Shown in pieces: positions 9,349 through 18,492 of a stretch of 47,576 bases of DNA (within the stretch, counting starts at the first letter, position 1; each line of letters starts with the position of its first letter). The DNA comes from Bacillota bacterium (lineage in GTDB: Bacteria > Bacillota > Clostridia > Clostridiales > Clostridiaceae). A program made the position numbers and the translations under genes. Below the pieces are notes generated by a model, which searched no databases, was not told where the DNA came from, and was given only the letters and a program-made list of their open reading frames with translations. The stretch spans positions 1 to 47,576 of the forward strand of contig JAJXWH010000039.1 in assembly GCA_021781745.1 (NCBI GenBank). The letters are read 5' to 3'.

Positions 9349-10335
9349 ATGAATTTTAAGGTCAGTGTTATTGTTCCTGTTTATAAAGTTAGAGACAGGA
9401 TTTTAAGAACGTTAGAATGCTTAAAAGCACAAACTCTTAAAGAATTTGAAGTTTTATTTATTGATGATGGTTCTCCAGATAATAGCAGTGAATTTGCGCA
9501 TAATTATTTGAAAGATTCACATGTAATTTATAGAATAATAAAAAAAGAAAATGGAGGGGTTAGCTCAGCCAGAAACTTAGGAATAGAAGAGGCTGTGGGT
9601 GAATACATACAATTTTTGGATTCAGATGATTACATAGATAAAGATATGCTTAAGGATTTATATACCAAAGCAGTTGAGACTAATAGTGATATTGTTTATT
9701 CCGGGTATATATTTGAAGAAAGCAATAGAAGAGAAATAACTAGCAATATAAAGAACTTAAAAGAAGGCGAATTTACCGGGAAAGATGCTGTACTTGGCTT
9801 TATATATGGAGTAACACACACTCACATTATGGCAAATTTATTTAGACGTTCATTACTCATAGAGAAGAACATAAAATTTGATATTAATCGAAAATATGCT
9901 GAAGATATAGCATTTGAAATAAAGGTATATGCCCATGCTAAAAAAGTATATTGTGTAAATAAGATATATTCTCATTATGTTAAATGGGAAGAATCTGCTA
10001 TAAATAACGTCTCTTTAAATTTTTTAGATATTTATTACTCGAATATTGAAACTTTAGATTATATAAGGGTTAGAATTAAAGATAAAGAAATAGAAAAGGC
10101 TATGATTCACAGCAGGATACCAGCAGCAATAGTTAATATTGTGGCTGCTTTTGCAGGTAAGAAAGAATTGCATGAAGAAATGTATAAATTCATTGATAAT
10201 CCAAATGTAAGAAATGATTTAAGCAAATATAAAATGTATAAATTAGAAAAAGAAAGGTTAAAGTACCTTGTTTTGAGTAAGATGATTTTATTTAGCCCCA
10301 ATATGGTAGTAAAGTATTATAAAAGAAGGCTTTAA
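9349..10335 (+). CDS. GT2-family glycosyltransferase
   Basis: 328 residues with an N-terminal GT-A fold. VSVIVPVYKV opens the fold, FIDDGSPDNS supplies the first nucleotide-binding acidic residues, GGVSSARNLGI follows, and QFLDSDDYID is the DXD-like metal site near residue 90. The C-terminal third is not recognisable and probably binds the acceptor. It is a cytoplasmic enzyme expected to add a sugar to a lipid-linked repeat unit or a surface glycan. It is collinear over its length with the 328-residue GT2 encoded at 11561, so the two are paralogues flanking the LicD gene. The ribosome site is AAAGGAAGGAA. Donor and acceptor cannot be told. Confidence 0.9.
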   Translation: MNFKVSVIVPVYKVRDRILRTLECLKAQTLKEFEVLFIDDGSPDNSSEFAHNYLKDSHVIYRIIKKENGGVSSARNLGIEEAVGEYIQFLDSDDYIDKDMLKDLYTKAVETNSDIVYSGYIFEESNRREITSNIKNLKEGEFTGKDAVLGFIYGVTHTHIMANLFRRSLLIEKNIKFDINRKYAEDIAFEIKVYAHAKKVYCVNKIYSHYVKWEESAINNVSLNFLDIYYSNIETLDYIRVRIKDKEIEKAMIHSRIPAAIVNIVAAFAGKKELHEEMYKFIDNPNVRNDLSKYKMYKLEKERLKYLVLSKMILFSPNMVVKYYKRRL

Positions 10336-10422
10336 AAAGTAATAATTAATTAGTAAATAGTAAGATATGCTTTAAGTATTTACAATGCTGCTTTTTAGAT
10401 AGAATTGAAAGGAAAATAAATA

Positions 10423-11283
10423 ATGAATGAGAACAAATGTGAATATAATAAAGACAATTATGAGGATTTATCTTTAAGGGAAGCCCAAATGATTATGGTA
10501 GAGATTATGGAAAGTGTCCATGAATTATGCGAAAAGCATGGTATAAAGTATTTTCTCGATGCAGGAACATTGATTGGTGCTGTAAGGCATAAAGGATTTA
10601 TTCCTTGGGATGACGATGTGGATATTGGAATGCTTAGAGAGGATTACAATAAATTTTTAGAAATAGCTGAAAAGGAATTGCCTAAACATTTATTTTTGCA
10701 AACCTTTGAGACTGATGAATATTATGACATTTATCCTGTTCCATGTAAGGTTAGATATGATAATACCATGCTTTTAGAAGATGGAATGAAGGAAAATCAT
10801 AAAATGCACAATGGTATTTACATAGATGTTATTCCTTATGATAGCTTGCCTAAACACAAATTTGTATATAAAATCCAAAGAACAATAAGCTATAATATCT
10901 TAAAAAGTTATAAGAGGCTTAGAGATATGCCAGAGAAGTTGAGCTTTAAAAATAAGATCACTTTTTCATTCTATAAATTAGTTGTGAGAATTTTTACAAA
11001 TAAAAGAAGACTGAAATTCTTTGATTATTTAATTAAGTGGAATGATACAAATTCTGAATATATGGGATATGGTGTTGATACCTATTGGAGCGAATATGTA
11101 TATAAAAAATCTGATTACTTCGATTTAGCTAAATTAGAGTTTGAGGGAAAGTACTTTTATGCTCCAAAGAATTATGATGCTATTCTGACTCAACTATACG
11201 GAGATTATATGACAATGCCAAAGGAAGAAGATAGAGTATGGCATGCGAAGGAAATAAAGAAATTAAAGATTAATGATGAATGA
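10423..11283 (+). CDS. LicD-family phosphotransferase
   Basis: 286 residues. The LicD nucleotidyltransferase-like signature is clear: LSLREAQ near the N-terminus, then KYFLDAGTLIGAVRHKGFIP and WDDDVDIGM around residues 45-68, which hold the acidic metal-binding residues. LicD proteins transfer phosphocholine or similar groups (ribitol or glycerol phosphate in relatives) onto glycans. Its place between two glycosyltransferase genes suggests that the surface polymer is decorated with a phospho-substituent. No choline uptake or activation genes (LicA-C) are in the window, so the substituent is unknown. The last residues INDE and the stop codon come from the left arm of palindromic repeat copy 3. 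Confidence 0.9.
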   Translation: MNENKCEYNKDNYEDLSLREAQMIMVEIMESVHELCEKHGIKYFLDAGTLIGAVRHKGFIPWDDDVDIGMLREDYNKFLEIAEKELPKHLFLQTFETDEYYDIYPVPCKVRYDNTMLLEDGMKENHKMHNGIYIDVIPYDSLPKHKFVYKIQRTISYNILKSYKRLRDMPEKLSFKNKITFSFYKLVVRIFTNKRRLKFFDYLIKWNDTNSEYMGYGVDTYWSEYVYKKSDYFDLAKLEFEGKYFYAPKNYDAILTQLYGDYMTMPKEEDRVWHAKEIKKLKINDE

Positions 11284-11391
11284 TTAAGGAATAAGCTCCC
11301 TTCGGGAGTTTATAAAATATACAATTAAGAAGAAATTCCGGAGGAATTTCGTCATCAATTATTCATTATTCATCATTCACCATTAATCAAA
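11270..11391. repeat. Palindromic repeat family 1, copy 3
   Basis: The left arm GATTAATGATGAATGATTAA pairs with the right arm ending CATTCACCATTAATC. Inner hairpins are GCTCCC-ttc-GGGAG and GAAATTCC-gga-GGAATTTC. The left arm encodes the last four residues and the stop of the LicD gene. Confidence 0.75.
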
Positions 11392-11425
11392 ATATGAATT
11401 TTTACTTAAGAAAAATCACTAATTA

Positions 11426-11454
11426 TTGCATATAATCAATAATATTAGTATAAT
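11426..11454 (+). promoter_or_regulatory. Sigma-A promoter before second GT2 gene
   Basis: TTGCAT (11426-11431), a 17-bp spacer and a perfect TATAAT (11449-11454). It lies just downstream of repeat copy 3 and about 107 bases before the GTG start, so the second half of the polysaccharide locus can be transcribed independently. Confidence 0.7.
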
Positions 11455-11560
11455 TCAAAGAGAATATACTAGGCTGGGTAAGAGATGAAAAGAATCTGTG
11501 AATACTTTCCAATAAACAAATAAATTAAGATAAAGTATAAAATTAGTAAAGGTGTGAATA

Positions 11561-12547
11561 GTGTTGGCAAATGTATCTATAATTACTCCTGTTTATAATG
11601 TAGAAAGATGCATTGAAAAGACAATAAATTCAATTATAAATCAGAGCTCTAAAGATTTTGAACTCTTACTTATAGATGACGGTTCAAAGGATAAAAGTAT
11701 AGAAATAGCAAGAGGGTTGTTAGAAAAGTCTGACGTTAATTATAAAATTATTACACAAGAAAATTCTGGAGTTAGCGCAGCAAGAAACGCGGGAATAAAA
11801 CAAGCAAATGGTGAATATATAGCATTTCTAGATTCGGATGATTATATTGATTTTAAGTTTGTTGAAATGATGTACAGTAAAGCAAAAGAAACACAAAGTG
11901 ATGTAATATATTGTGATTATAGTGAAGCTGATATTAATGGAAATATTTTAGTGAAAAATAGGGCTAATTGCTTAAACGGCTTTGTTAGTGGGAAAGAGGC
12001 AGCATTAAAGCAATTAGATGATGATATTAATATAGGTATGAGAAGTGCCATATATAAGGCTTCTATAATTAAAGAAAATAATTTATTATTTGACAGTAAA
12101 AGAAAATATGGTGAGGATATGGTATTCATAGTTAAATCGCTATTATGCTCAAATAAAATAACAAGTGTTAATGAGGTTTTAGCATTTTATGTTATATGGG
12201 AAGCGTCTGTAACTAGTTCAGTATCATTAAAGCACCTTGATTGCTATAACTCTTATTTAGATTTATTAGAATATGTAAAAAGTTACAAGGATTCGGTAGA
12301 GGTGAAAGACTTTTTACTGACATATAAAATTCCATATGCAGTTGCACATGTTTTTTCTGTTTTATCAAGGGATAAGAACTTTCATGAAAATTTACTTGAG
12401 TTTTTAAATAGAGACGATGTTAGAAATTATTTAAAAGCCTATAAAATACAGAAATTTAATAAGAAATATATTAGATACTTAATTCAATGTAAGGGAATGC
12501 TCTATTTTCCTAATATTTTATTAAGAATTTTTAGTTGCAGAATTTAA
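11561..12547 (+). CDS. GT2-family glycosyltransferase (paralogue of the enzyme at 9349)
   Basis: 328 residues, GT-A fold: VSIITPVYNVERCIEKTINS, LLIDDGSKDKS, ENSGVSAARNAGI and AFLDSDDYID (metal site). Length, motif spacing and the C-terminal region, including a VIWEASVTSSVSLKHLD stretch matching VKWEESAINNVSLNFLD in the other copy, show that it arose by duplication with the enzyme at 9349. It starts with GTG; AAGGTG six bases upstream supports this, while the TTG next to it is a poorer choice. It has its own sigma-A promoter. It should add a further sugar to the same polymer, of unknown specificity. Confidence 0.9.
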   Translation: MLANVSIITPVYNVERCIEKTINSIINQSSKDFELLLIDDGSKDKSIEIARGLLEKSDVNYKIITQENSGVSAARNAGIKQANGEYIAFLDSDDYIDFKFVEMMYSKAKETQSDVIYCDYSEADINGNILVKNRANCLNGFVSGKEAALKQLDDDINIGMRSAIYKASIIKENNLLFDSKRKYGEDMVFIVKSLLCSNKITSVNEVLAFYVIWEASVTSSVSLKHLDCYNSYLDLLEYVKSYKDSVEVKDFLLTYKIPYAVAHVFSVLSRDKNFHENLLEFLNRDDVRNYLKAYKIQKFNKKYIRYLIQCKGMLYFPNILLRIFSCRI

Positions 12548-12586
12548 GATTTTATTAGAATCTTTCCAGATTGGAGGAAATTTGAA

Positions 12587-14452
12587 TTGAGAAGCTGGAA
12601 AACATTAATAATAATGATTATTGATATTTTTATGGTCAACATGGCATATCTTTTTGCTATAAATATAACAAATACTGGTTATTTTCCGACGATTGCAAGA
12701 ATATATTCCCAGGATTGTATGGCTCTAAGTTTAATTTATTTAGTGTGTTTTTATTTATTTAAAATGTATGAAAGCCTATGGCATTTAACAGGTACTGATG
12801 AATTTTTATTAGGTGTTGGAGGAAATATTTTAGCAGGAGTAATATCAATTGGATATACTAGAAGTTATTTTGGAAATACTATTCCACTAAATGTTTGTGT
12901 TGTGGGAACACTTTTAGGAATTTTCTTTGTATTAGGATATAGAATTCTTTATAGAGTTTATCGAAGGACACTTTTGTACATACCATTTAAATATTCTTCA
13001 GATCAAAGAAGGGTAATGATAGTTGGAGCAGGTTCAGCGGGAACGATGATTATCAATGAAATGATGGCAAGAAGAGAATTAAAGTATAATCCTATTGTCT
13101 TAATCGATGATGATAAAAATAAACTGGGAAAAAGAATATCAGGAGTTAAAATAGAGGGGAATAGGTATGATATACCTTATATTGCCGGAGAACAAGAAAT
13201 TGATTTAATAGTAATTGCTATACCATCTATAGATGCAAAAAATAAAGCTGAAATAATTGAGATTTGTAAGAATACTAATTGTAAGCTGCAGATTATCCCA
13301 GGAATGTATGAAATATTAAGTGGAGATGCTACAGTTAGTAGAATTAAAGATGTTGATTTAGAAGATTTACTTGGAAGGGATCCTATTCAATTGGATAACA
13401 AAGGAATATCAGAATATATAGAAGGAAAGACCATATTGGTTACTGGTGGAGGCGGTTCTATAGGCTCGGAGCTTTGCAGACAGATTTCCATCTATAATCC
13501 TAAAAGGCTTATAATATTCGATATATACGAGAATAATGTGTATGATATTCAAAATGAGCTCATAGAGGATTTTCCAGATATGAATCTAACTGTATTAATA
13601 GGTTCAGTTAGGGATAGAAAAAGATTACATGAAATATTTACAAGGTATAAAGTAAATGTGGTATTCCATGCGGCGGCGCATAAGCATGTTCCGCTAATGG
13701 AAGATAGTCCGAAAGAAGCGATAAAAAACAATGTATTTGGAACATTGAATTTAGCTTTAGAAGCTAGTGATGCTAATGTTGAAAGATTTGTTATGATATC
13801 AACAGATAAAGCTGTAAATCCAACTAATATTATGGGTGCAACAAAGAGACTATGCGAAATGATTATTCAGGCTATGGATAAACAGTCTAAAACAGAGTTT
13901 GTTGCGGTTAGATTTGGTAATGTACTTGGAAGTAATGGTTCAGTAATACCTAAATTTAAGAGACAAATTGCTAATGGTGGACCTGTAACTGTAACTCATA
14001 AAAAGATTATTAGATATTTTATGCTAATCCCAGAAGCGGCTCAATTGGTACTTCAAGCAGGAGCATTTGCAAAAGGTGGAGAAATATTTGTCTTAGATAT
14101 GGGGAAACCAGTAAAGATCTACGATTTGGCATGTGATTTAATTAAACTTTCTGGACTAGAACCAAATAGAGATATAAAAATTGTAGTTACTGGACTTAGA
14201 CCAGGGGAAAAGCTGTATGAGGAACTTTTAATGAGTGAAGAAGGTTTAGAAAATACTGTTCACAATAAGATATATGTGGGTAAACCAACCTTTGAGGATA
14301 TGCAGAGCCTAACGGCTAAGCTTGAGCAATTACAAAATTTACTAGAACTTAATGATATAGCAGAAATTAAACGCCAAATGCAAAAAATTGTACCAACATA
14401 TCATTATAAAAACGAAGATGAAGTGGCTGCAGAAAATGCAGATAAGGAGTAA
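12587..14452 (+). CDS. Membrane-bound nucleotide-sugar 4,6-dehydratase/epimerase, FlaA1/CapD/PglF type
   Basis: 621 residues. Four to five hydrophobic helices (about 1-130) anchor the protein. A first Rossmann domain (VMIVGAGSAGTMIINEM, near 143) is followed by a complete SDR domain (ILVTGGGGSIGSELCRQI, near 282; AAAHKHVPLMEDSP; ISTDKAVNPTNIMGATKR). The STDKA site and the two-domain layout are typical of UDP-GlcNAc 4,6-dehydratases of the PglF/CapD group, which make precursors of amino- and deoxysugars. TTG start with GGAGG at 12573-12577. No aminotransferase follows, so the later steps of a di-N-acetyl-bacillosamine-like path are not in the window. Confidence 0.9.
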   Translation: MRSWKTLIIMIIDIFMVNMAYLFAINITNTGYFPTIARIYSQDCMALSLIYLVCFYLFKMYESLWHLTGTDEFLLGVGGNILAGVISIGYTRSYFGNTIPLNVCVVGTLLGIFFVLGYRILYRVYRRTLLYIPFKYSSDQRRVMIVGAGSAGTMIINEMMARRELKYNPIVLIDDDKNKLGKRISGVKIEGNRYDIPYIAGEQEIDLIVIAIPSIDAKNKAEIIEICKNTNCKLQIIPGMYEILSGDATVSRIKDVDLEDLLGRDPIQLDNKGISEYIEGKTILVTGGGGSIGSELCRQISIYNPKRLIIFDIYENNVYDIQNELIEDFPDMNLTVLIGSVRDRKRLHEIFTRYKVNVVFHAAAHKHVPLMEDSPKEAIKNNVFGTLNLALEASDANVERFVMISTDKAVNPTNIMGATKRLCEMIIQAMDKQSKTEFVAVRFGNVLGSNGSVIPKFKRQIANGGPVTVTHKKIIRYFMLIPEAAQLVLQAGAFAKGGEIFVLDMGKPVKIYDLACDLIKLSGLEPNRDIKIVVTGLRPGEKLYEELLMSEEGLENTVHNKIYVGKPTFEDMQSLTAKLEQLQNLLELNDIAEIKRQMQKIVPTYHYKNEDEVAAENADKE

Positions 14453-14456
14453 ACTT

Positions 14457-15950
14457 ATGTATATGACGAAAGAAAATAGAATGAAAATTATATTATTGGC
14501 AATAATATGCATTATCGCATTAGCTATGGGAGCAATGAACAAAAATTATTTGGTAACAGGAATGTATATTCTTACTTTAGTTCCAGTTGCGTATTTCATG
14601 AAAGATGATGATACATATAGTTTACTTTATGGAATACTTTTAGTCTCTACCTTTTATGATTATGTATTATATGTACCAGGAATTAAAAATGCATATATGT
14701 TTCATATAGTATTAGCTTTATTTACGCTTATGACACTGTATAAAATAATTAAAGATAGAAGGATTTTGTTTAACATAGATAGAAGAATTTTAACTATTTA
14801 TGTGATATGGTTTATATACATGTGTATCAGCGTTGTTTGGGCATTAAATAAACAATTATCAGTTAAATATATTGCAATATATATATTGATGTTTTGTTTT
14901 ATATTAAACGTTATGATATATAACACTAATAAGGAACGTTTCAATAAAACAATAACTTTACTTATAGGGTTATTATCATTAATTATTATAATTGGTTTTG
15001 GCGAGGTACTATTTGGGCAATTGCCAGTAGTACATCATTATGATGGGTTAAAAGTAACTAATCTCCATGATTTTAATGCTTTAAGGGCAAGACCAATAGT
15101 TTTTTCTTTCAACACTAATAATTTGGCAGCTGCACTTGGAATATTAACACCTATATGCTTTTTTTCAATAAATAGATTCGAAAATATATTATTAAAAGTA
15201 TATTTTGCAATTATAAGCATAATGGGATTTACCTTAGTAATATTGACAAGTTCAAGAACTGGTCTTGTTTCTGTAACTTTTGGATTATTTGTATATTTAT
15301 TGTATTGCATTTTTAGTATCAAAAAGATTGGCATAAAGGCTTTAATATTCCCAATTGTTTTAATTTTAGGACTTACATTTTCATATTACAATGCTTACAA
15401 AATTTTAAGAACAGATTCTATGGGTTCTGAAGAATTTACTAAGCAAAATGATATGTCAACCAAAATGAATGTTTTAGTTGATGCAGATATAACATATGGT
15501 GGAGAAGGTTCTATTAATGAAAGAATGACAATAATACATGATGTTTTAGATGATGTAATTAAAAACAAAAATTATTTGGGACATGGGGTTGGAAATGTAT
15601 TTCAATTTTTATCAAATCAACATAATACAAATGGAATATATAATCCACATTGCTATCCAATAGAGATATTATCGGATTTTGGAATACCTGGACTATTATT
15701 ATACGGAGTATATTATTTGTATATGCTCGTAGTAAATATAATGCTAGGAATAAAGAAAAAGAATGTGTATTGTTTTGCAGCAGCAGCAGGGTTAGTTGCA
15801 TTTGCGCCAGCAAGTTTTGGACCAAGTTCGATAACATATGTATTTTCTTATTGGATACTCGTAGCATTTTCAGTATCATGTATTCAAGTTGCAAAGAATA
15901 CTGAAGAATATGATAGTTCATCAAAAATAAAGGAATTCAAAATAAATTAA
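14457..15950 (+). CDS. O-antigen ligase/polymerase-like membrane protein (Wzy/WaaL family)
   Basis: A 497-residue protein with about 10-12 hydrophobic helices and a large outside loop near residues 330-400. The TSSRTGLVS motif in a central helix and the HNTNGIYNPHCYPIEILSD segment (His-rich loop before a late helix) are typical of the O-antigen ligase superfamily, which polymerises repeat units or attaches glycan to an acceptor. The start is the ATG at 14457, preceded by AAGGAG that overlaps the stop region of the dehydratase gene. The two genes are therefore tightly coupled. In a Gram-positive host it most likely polymerises an exopolysaccharide or wall polymer. Confidence 0.85.
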   Translation: MYMTKENRMKIILLAIICIIALAMGAMNKNYLVTGMYILTLVPVAYFMKDDDTYSLLYGILLVSTFYDYVLYVPGIKNAYMFHIVLALFTLMTLYKIIKDRRILFNIDRRILTIYVIWFIYMCISVVWALNKQLSVKYIAIYILMFCFILNVMIYNTNKERFNKTITLLIGLLSLIIIIGFGEVLFGQLPVVHHYDGLKVTNLHDFNALRARPIVFSFNTNNLAAALGILTPICFFSINRFENILLKVYFAIISIMGFTLVILTSSRTGLVSVTFGLFVYLLYCIFSIKKIGIKALIFPIVLILGLTFSYYNAYKILRTDSMGSEEFTKQNDMSTKMNVLVDADITYGGEGSINERMTIIHDVLDDVIKNKNYLGHGVGNVFQFLSNQHNTNGIYNPHCYPIEILSDFGIPGLLLYGVYYLYMLVVNIMLGIKKKNVYCFAAAAGLVAFAPASFGPSSITYVFSYWILVAFSVSCIQVAKNTEEYDSSSKIKEFKIN

Positions 15951-15976
15951 ATATTTCGTTAGTTTATAGTTAAGAG

Positions 15977-16010
15977 CACTATATGCAAGTTTATAAACTT
16001 GTATATAGTG
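15977..16010 (+). terminator. Long hairpin after the ligase/polymerase gene
   Basis: CACTATATGCAAGTTTA pairs with TAAACTTGTATATAGTG over 17 bp with one G-T pair and almost no loop. There is no T run, so it may be a weak terminator or a processing hairpin. Repeat family 2 copy A begins three bases later. Confidence 0.5.
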
Positions 16011-16012
16011 AT

Positions 16013-16228
16013 TAAGGCACATTCAAAAAATAACAAGTCCATTTGTCAGTCTATTTTCCATCATCAAAGGAGGTTAAATTGCATGCGCAATTTAACTAAG
16101 TTCGAGAAACCAAATACAAGATTTGGACTCTCACTTATAATAGGCTCGCTATGAGGTAAATTTATCTCCTTGCCTGATGAAAAATATCCATGGCAACTTT
16201 GGGCTTGTTATTTATTTTCATGTGCCTA
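16013..16228 (+). repeat. Repeat family 2 (TAAGGCACA element), copy A
   Basis: A 216-bp imperfect palindrome. Ends are TAAGGCACA (16013) and TGTGCCTA (to 16228). The outer stem is AATAACAAGTCCA / TGGGCTTGTTATT, the next stem TATTTTCCATCA / TGATGAAAAATA, and the conserved tip is AATAGGCTCGCTATGAG. Compared with copy B it carries extra hairpins, including TTAAATTGC-atg-CGCAATTTAA. It ends 36 bases before the next gene. An ATG inside it (16190) is in frame with that gene but is not a likely start. Confidence 0.85.
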
Positions 16229-16264
16229 ATAATGTGTAGAAAAATATGCTTCAGAAGGGTGATT

Positions 16265-17359
16265 ATGGTGAAAATATGTTATTTGGCAGATGTTAACAGT
16301 GTTCATACTCATAAGTGGATAAATTTTTTTAAAAAGCAGTCTTATGATATTCATGTAATATCATTAAGTGATGGTGAGTATGAAGGGGTTACTGTTCATT
16401 CTCTAGATATAGACGAAAGTTTTGTGAAGCAAAAGTCAGATACTGGTAAGTTTGGATACTTGAAAAAAATAACTAGAGTTAAAGAATTAGTTAATGAAAT
16501 AAAACCAGATATCCTTCATGCACACTATGCAACAAGTTATGGATTGCTCGGGGCCATGACTAATTTCCACCCGTATATAATATCAGTGTGGGGAGCCGAT
16601 GTTTACGACTTTCCAATAAAATCATTTTTGCACAAATGGATTGTAAAATACAACTTAAAGAAGGCAGATTATATATGGTCTACTAGTCATGTAATGAAGA
16701 AAGAAACAGAAAAGTATACAAGTAAAGAAATAATGGTTACTCCTTTTGGTGTTGATATAAAAAAGTTTATACCAAAAGTTGATAATAAAAATGATAAAGA
16801 TGAAATAGTAATTGGAACAATAAAAACTTTAGAAGAAAAATATGGTGTAGAATATTTAATAAAAGCCTTTGCAAAAGTTAAAAGTAATAATGAAAATTTA
16901 AATGTAAAGTTAAGAATAGGTGGTAAAGGAAGCCAAGAAGAGTATTTAAAAAACTTATGTGTTGAGTTAGGCATTGAAGATGATGTTATGTTCTTAGGTT
17001 TTTTAAGCGAAGCACAAGTTATAACCGAATTTCAAAACTTTGACATGGCGGTATTTCCATCAACTTTAGATAGTGAAAGTTTTGGTGTTGCAGCGGTTGA
17101 GGCGGAAGCATGCGGAATACCTGTGATTGTAAGTGATGTAGGTGGGCTAATGGAATCAACAAAACCCAATGTTACTAGTTTAGTTGCTAAAAGAAAGTCT
17201 GTAGATAGTTTATTTACTGAAATTCAACAATTAATAGTCAACAATGAATTAAGAATGAAAATGGGAGTTTCAGCAAGAAAATTTGTAGAAGAAAATTATA
17301 GTCTTGTTAATAATTTCAATGATATAGACTCAATTTACAGGGATATATTAAAAAAATAA
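16265..17359 (+). CDS. GT4-family (GT-B) glycosyltransferase
   Basis: 364 residues. The N-terminal GT-B half begins VKICYLADVNSVHTHKWINF and has HAHYATSYGLLGA; the C-terminal half has the nucleotide-sugar site (IVIGTIKTLEEKYGVEYLI, LRIGGKGSQEEYLKNL, and the E-x7-E motif region ESFGVAAVEAEACGIPVI). It is a retaining glycosyltransferase of the cytoplasm for surface glycan assembly. The frame is open upstream to 16190, but that stretch lies in repeat copy A; the start is placed at the ATG at 16265 (or the GTG at 16268) because AGAAGGGTG precedes it and the protein then begins at the usual first strand. Confidence 0.9.
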   Translation: MVKICYLADVNSVHTHKWINFFKKQSYDIHVISLSDGEYEGVTVHSLDIDESFVKQKSDTGKFGYLKKITRVKELVNEIKPDILHAHYATSYGLLGAMTNFHPYIISVWGADVYDFPIKSFLHKWIVKYNLKKADYIWSTSHVMKKETEKYTSKEIMVTPFGVDIKKFIPKVDNKNDKDEIVIGTIKTLEEKYGVEYLIKAFAKVKSNNENLNVKLRIGGKGSQEEYLKNLCVELGIEDDVMFLGFLSEAQVITEFQNFDMAVFPSTLDSESFGVAAVEAEACGIPVIVSDVGGLMESTKPNVTSLVAKRKSVDSLFTEIQQLIVNNELRMKMGVSARKFVEENYSLVNNFNDIDSIYRDILKK

Positions 17360-17434
17360 GTGACTTAGTATACCCTCTTTAATCTATTGTATTGAAATAA
17401 TTAATCTTATAAAATGAAAGAGAGGCTTTTCTCA

Positions 17435-18457
17435 ATGAATAAATCAGTTTCAATAGTAATTCCGTGCAGAAATGAAGAAAAATACATTAAAGATTGTATT
17501 GCATCATTTTTAGAGCAAAGTTATCCAAAAGAGTTATTAACAATTATAGTATCAGATGGAATGTCAACAGACAATACAAGGAATATAATTAAAGAATTAC
17601 AAAAGGATAATAACAATGTTGTGCTTTTAGAAAATGAGGGGCTAACAGCTCCTAAAGGAATGAATCTCGGTATTAAATATTCCAAATCAGATATAATTAT
17701 TATATTTGGTGCTCATGCATATGCAGATAAAGATTTTGTAGCTGAAAATGTAAAAGCACTTGAGAATAAAGAAGTAGGATGTGCTGGCGGTTTAATAACT
17801 ACTATAAATGATAGCATTAAAGGAGCTGCAATAGCAGAAGGTATGAGCTGTCCATTTGGTGTAGGTAATGCTTTATTTAGATTTGCTGAAAAGGAATGTT
17901 TTGTTGATACTGTAGCATTTGGAGCTTATAGAAGAGAATTACTAAATGAAATAGGATATTTTGATGAAGAACTTGTTAGAAATCAAGATGATGAGTTAAA
18001 TTATAGAGTTGTAAAAAGTGGAGCAAAAATATTATTATCCCCTAAAATTAAATCTACATATTTTGGCAGAGGAGATTTAAAAAAGCTTTGGAAACAATAT
18101 TTTCAGTATGGTTTCTGGAAAGTAAGAGTTATACAAAAACATAAAAAACCAGCTGCTTTGAGACATTTGATTCCAATGTTATTTGTTTTATTTCTAGCAG
18201 TCGGAGGAACATTAAGCATATTTTCAAAGTTTATTGGAATACCATACCTTTTAATATTGGCATTATATGTAATTATGGACCTGATTTTTAGTGCTAAAAT
18301 TTCAGCTGCAAAGAAGATGGGATATTTTAAGTATCTAATATTTACGTTCCCAATACTACATATTTCTTATGGGCTAGGCTTTTTACTAGGAATTGTTAAC
18401 TTTTACCTATTTAAAAATTCTAAATTAGAAGAAAGTAATAAGGAAATGTCTAGATAA
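17435..18457 (+). CDS. ExoA-like GT2 glycosyltransferase with C-terminal membrane helices
   Basis: 340 residues. The GT-A domain (VSIVIPCRNEEKYIKDCIAS, IIVSDGMSTDNT, FGAHAYADKDFV) covers about 1-220, with NQDDELNYRVVKSGAKI as the later acidic motif. Residues about 245-330 form three to four hydrophobic helices. This layout matches ExoA-type transferases of succinoglycan-like synthesis, in which the enzyme works on a lipid-linked acceptor at the membrane. The start is the ATG at 17435 because AGAGG at 17421-17425 is nine bases ahead; the ATG at 17414 has no ribosome site. The sugar added is unknown. Confidence 0.88.
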   Translation: MNKSVSIVIPCRNEEKYIKDCIASFLEQSYPKELLTIIVSDGMSTDNTRNIIKELQKDNNNVVLLENEGLTAPKGMNLGIKYSKSDIIIIFGAHAYADKDFVAENVKALENKEVGCAGGLITTINDSIKGAAIAEGMSCPFGVGNALFRFAEKECFVDTVAFGAYRRELLNEIGYFDEELVRNQDDELNYRVVKSGAKILLSPKIKSTYFGRGDLKKLWKQYFQYGFWKVRVIQKHKKPAALRHLIPMLFVLFLAVGGTLSIFSKFIGIPYLLILALYVIMDLIFSAKISAAKKMGYFKYLIFTFPILHISYGLGFLLGIVNFYLFKNSKLEESNKEMSR

Positions 18458-18492
18458 GATAATCTTTAAATAATGTTAACAGGAGTAGCTAT

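Noticed and set aside
15559..15924. Minus-strand frame of 121 residues inside the ligase/polymerase gene
   Set aside because: It is a shadow of a well-supported membrane protein gene and has no translation signals.
16190..16264. In-frame N-terminal extension of the GT4 glycosyltransferase, starting at an ATG inside repeat copy A
   Set aside because: The extra 25 residues are encoded by the end of the repeat and have no ribosome site. The protein has a natural start at 16265 with a good site.
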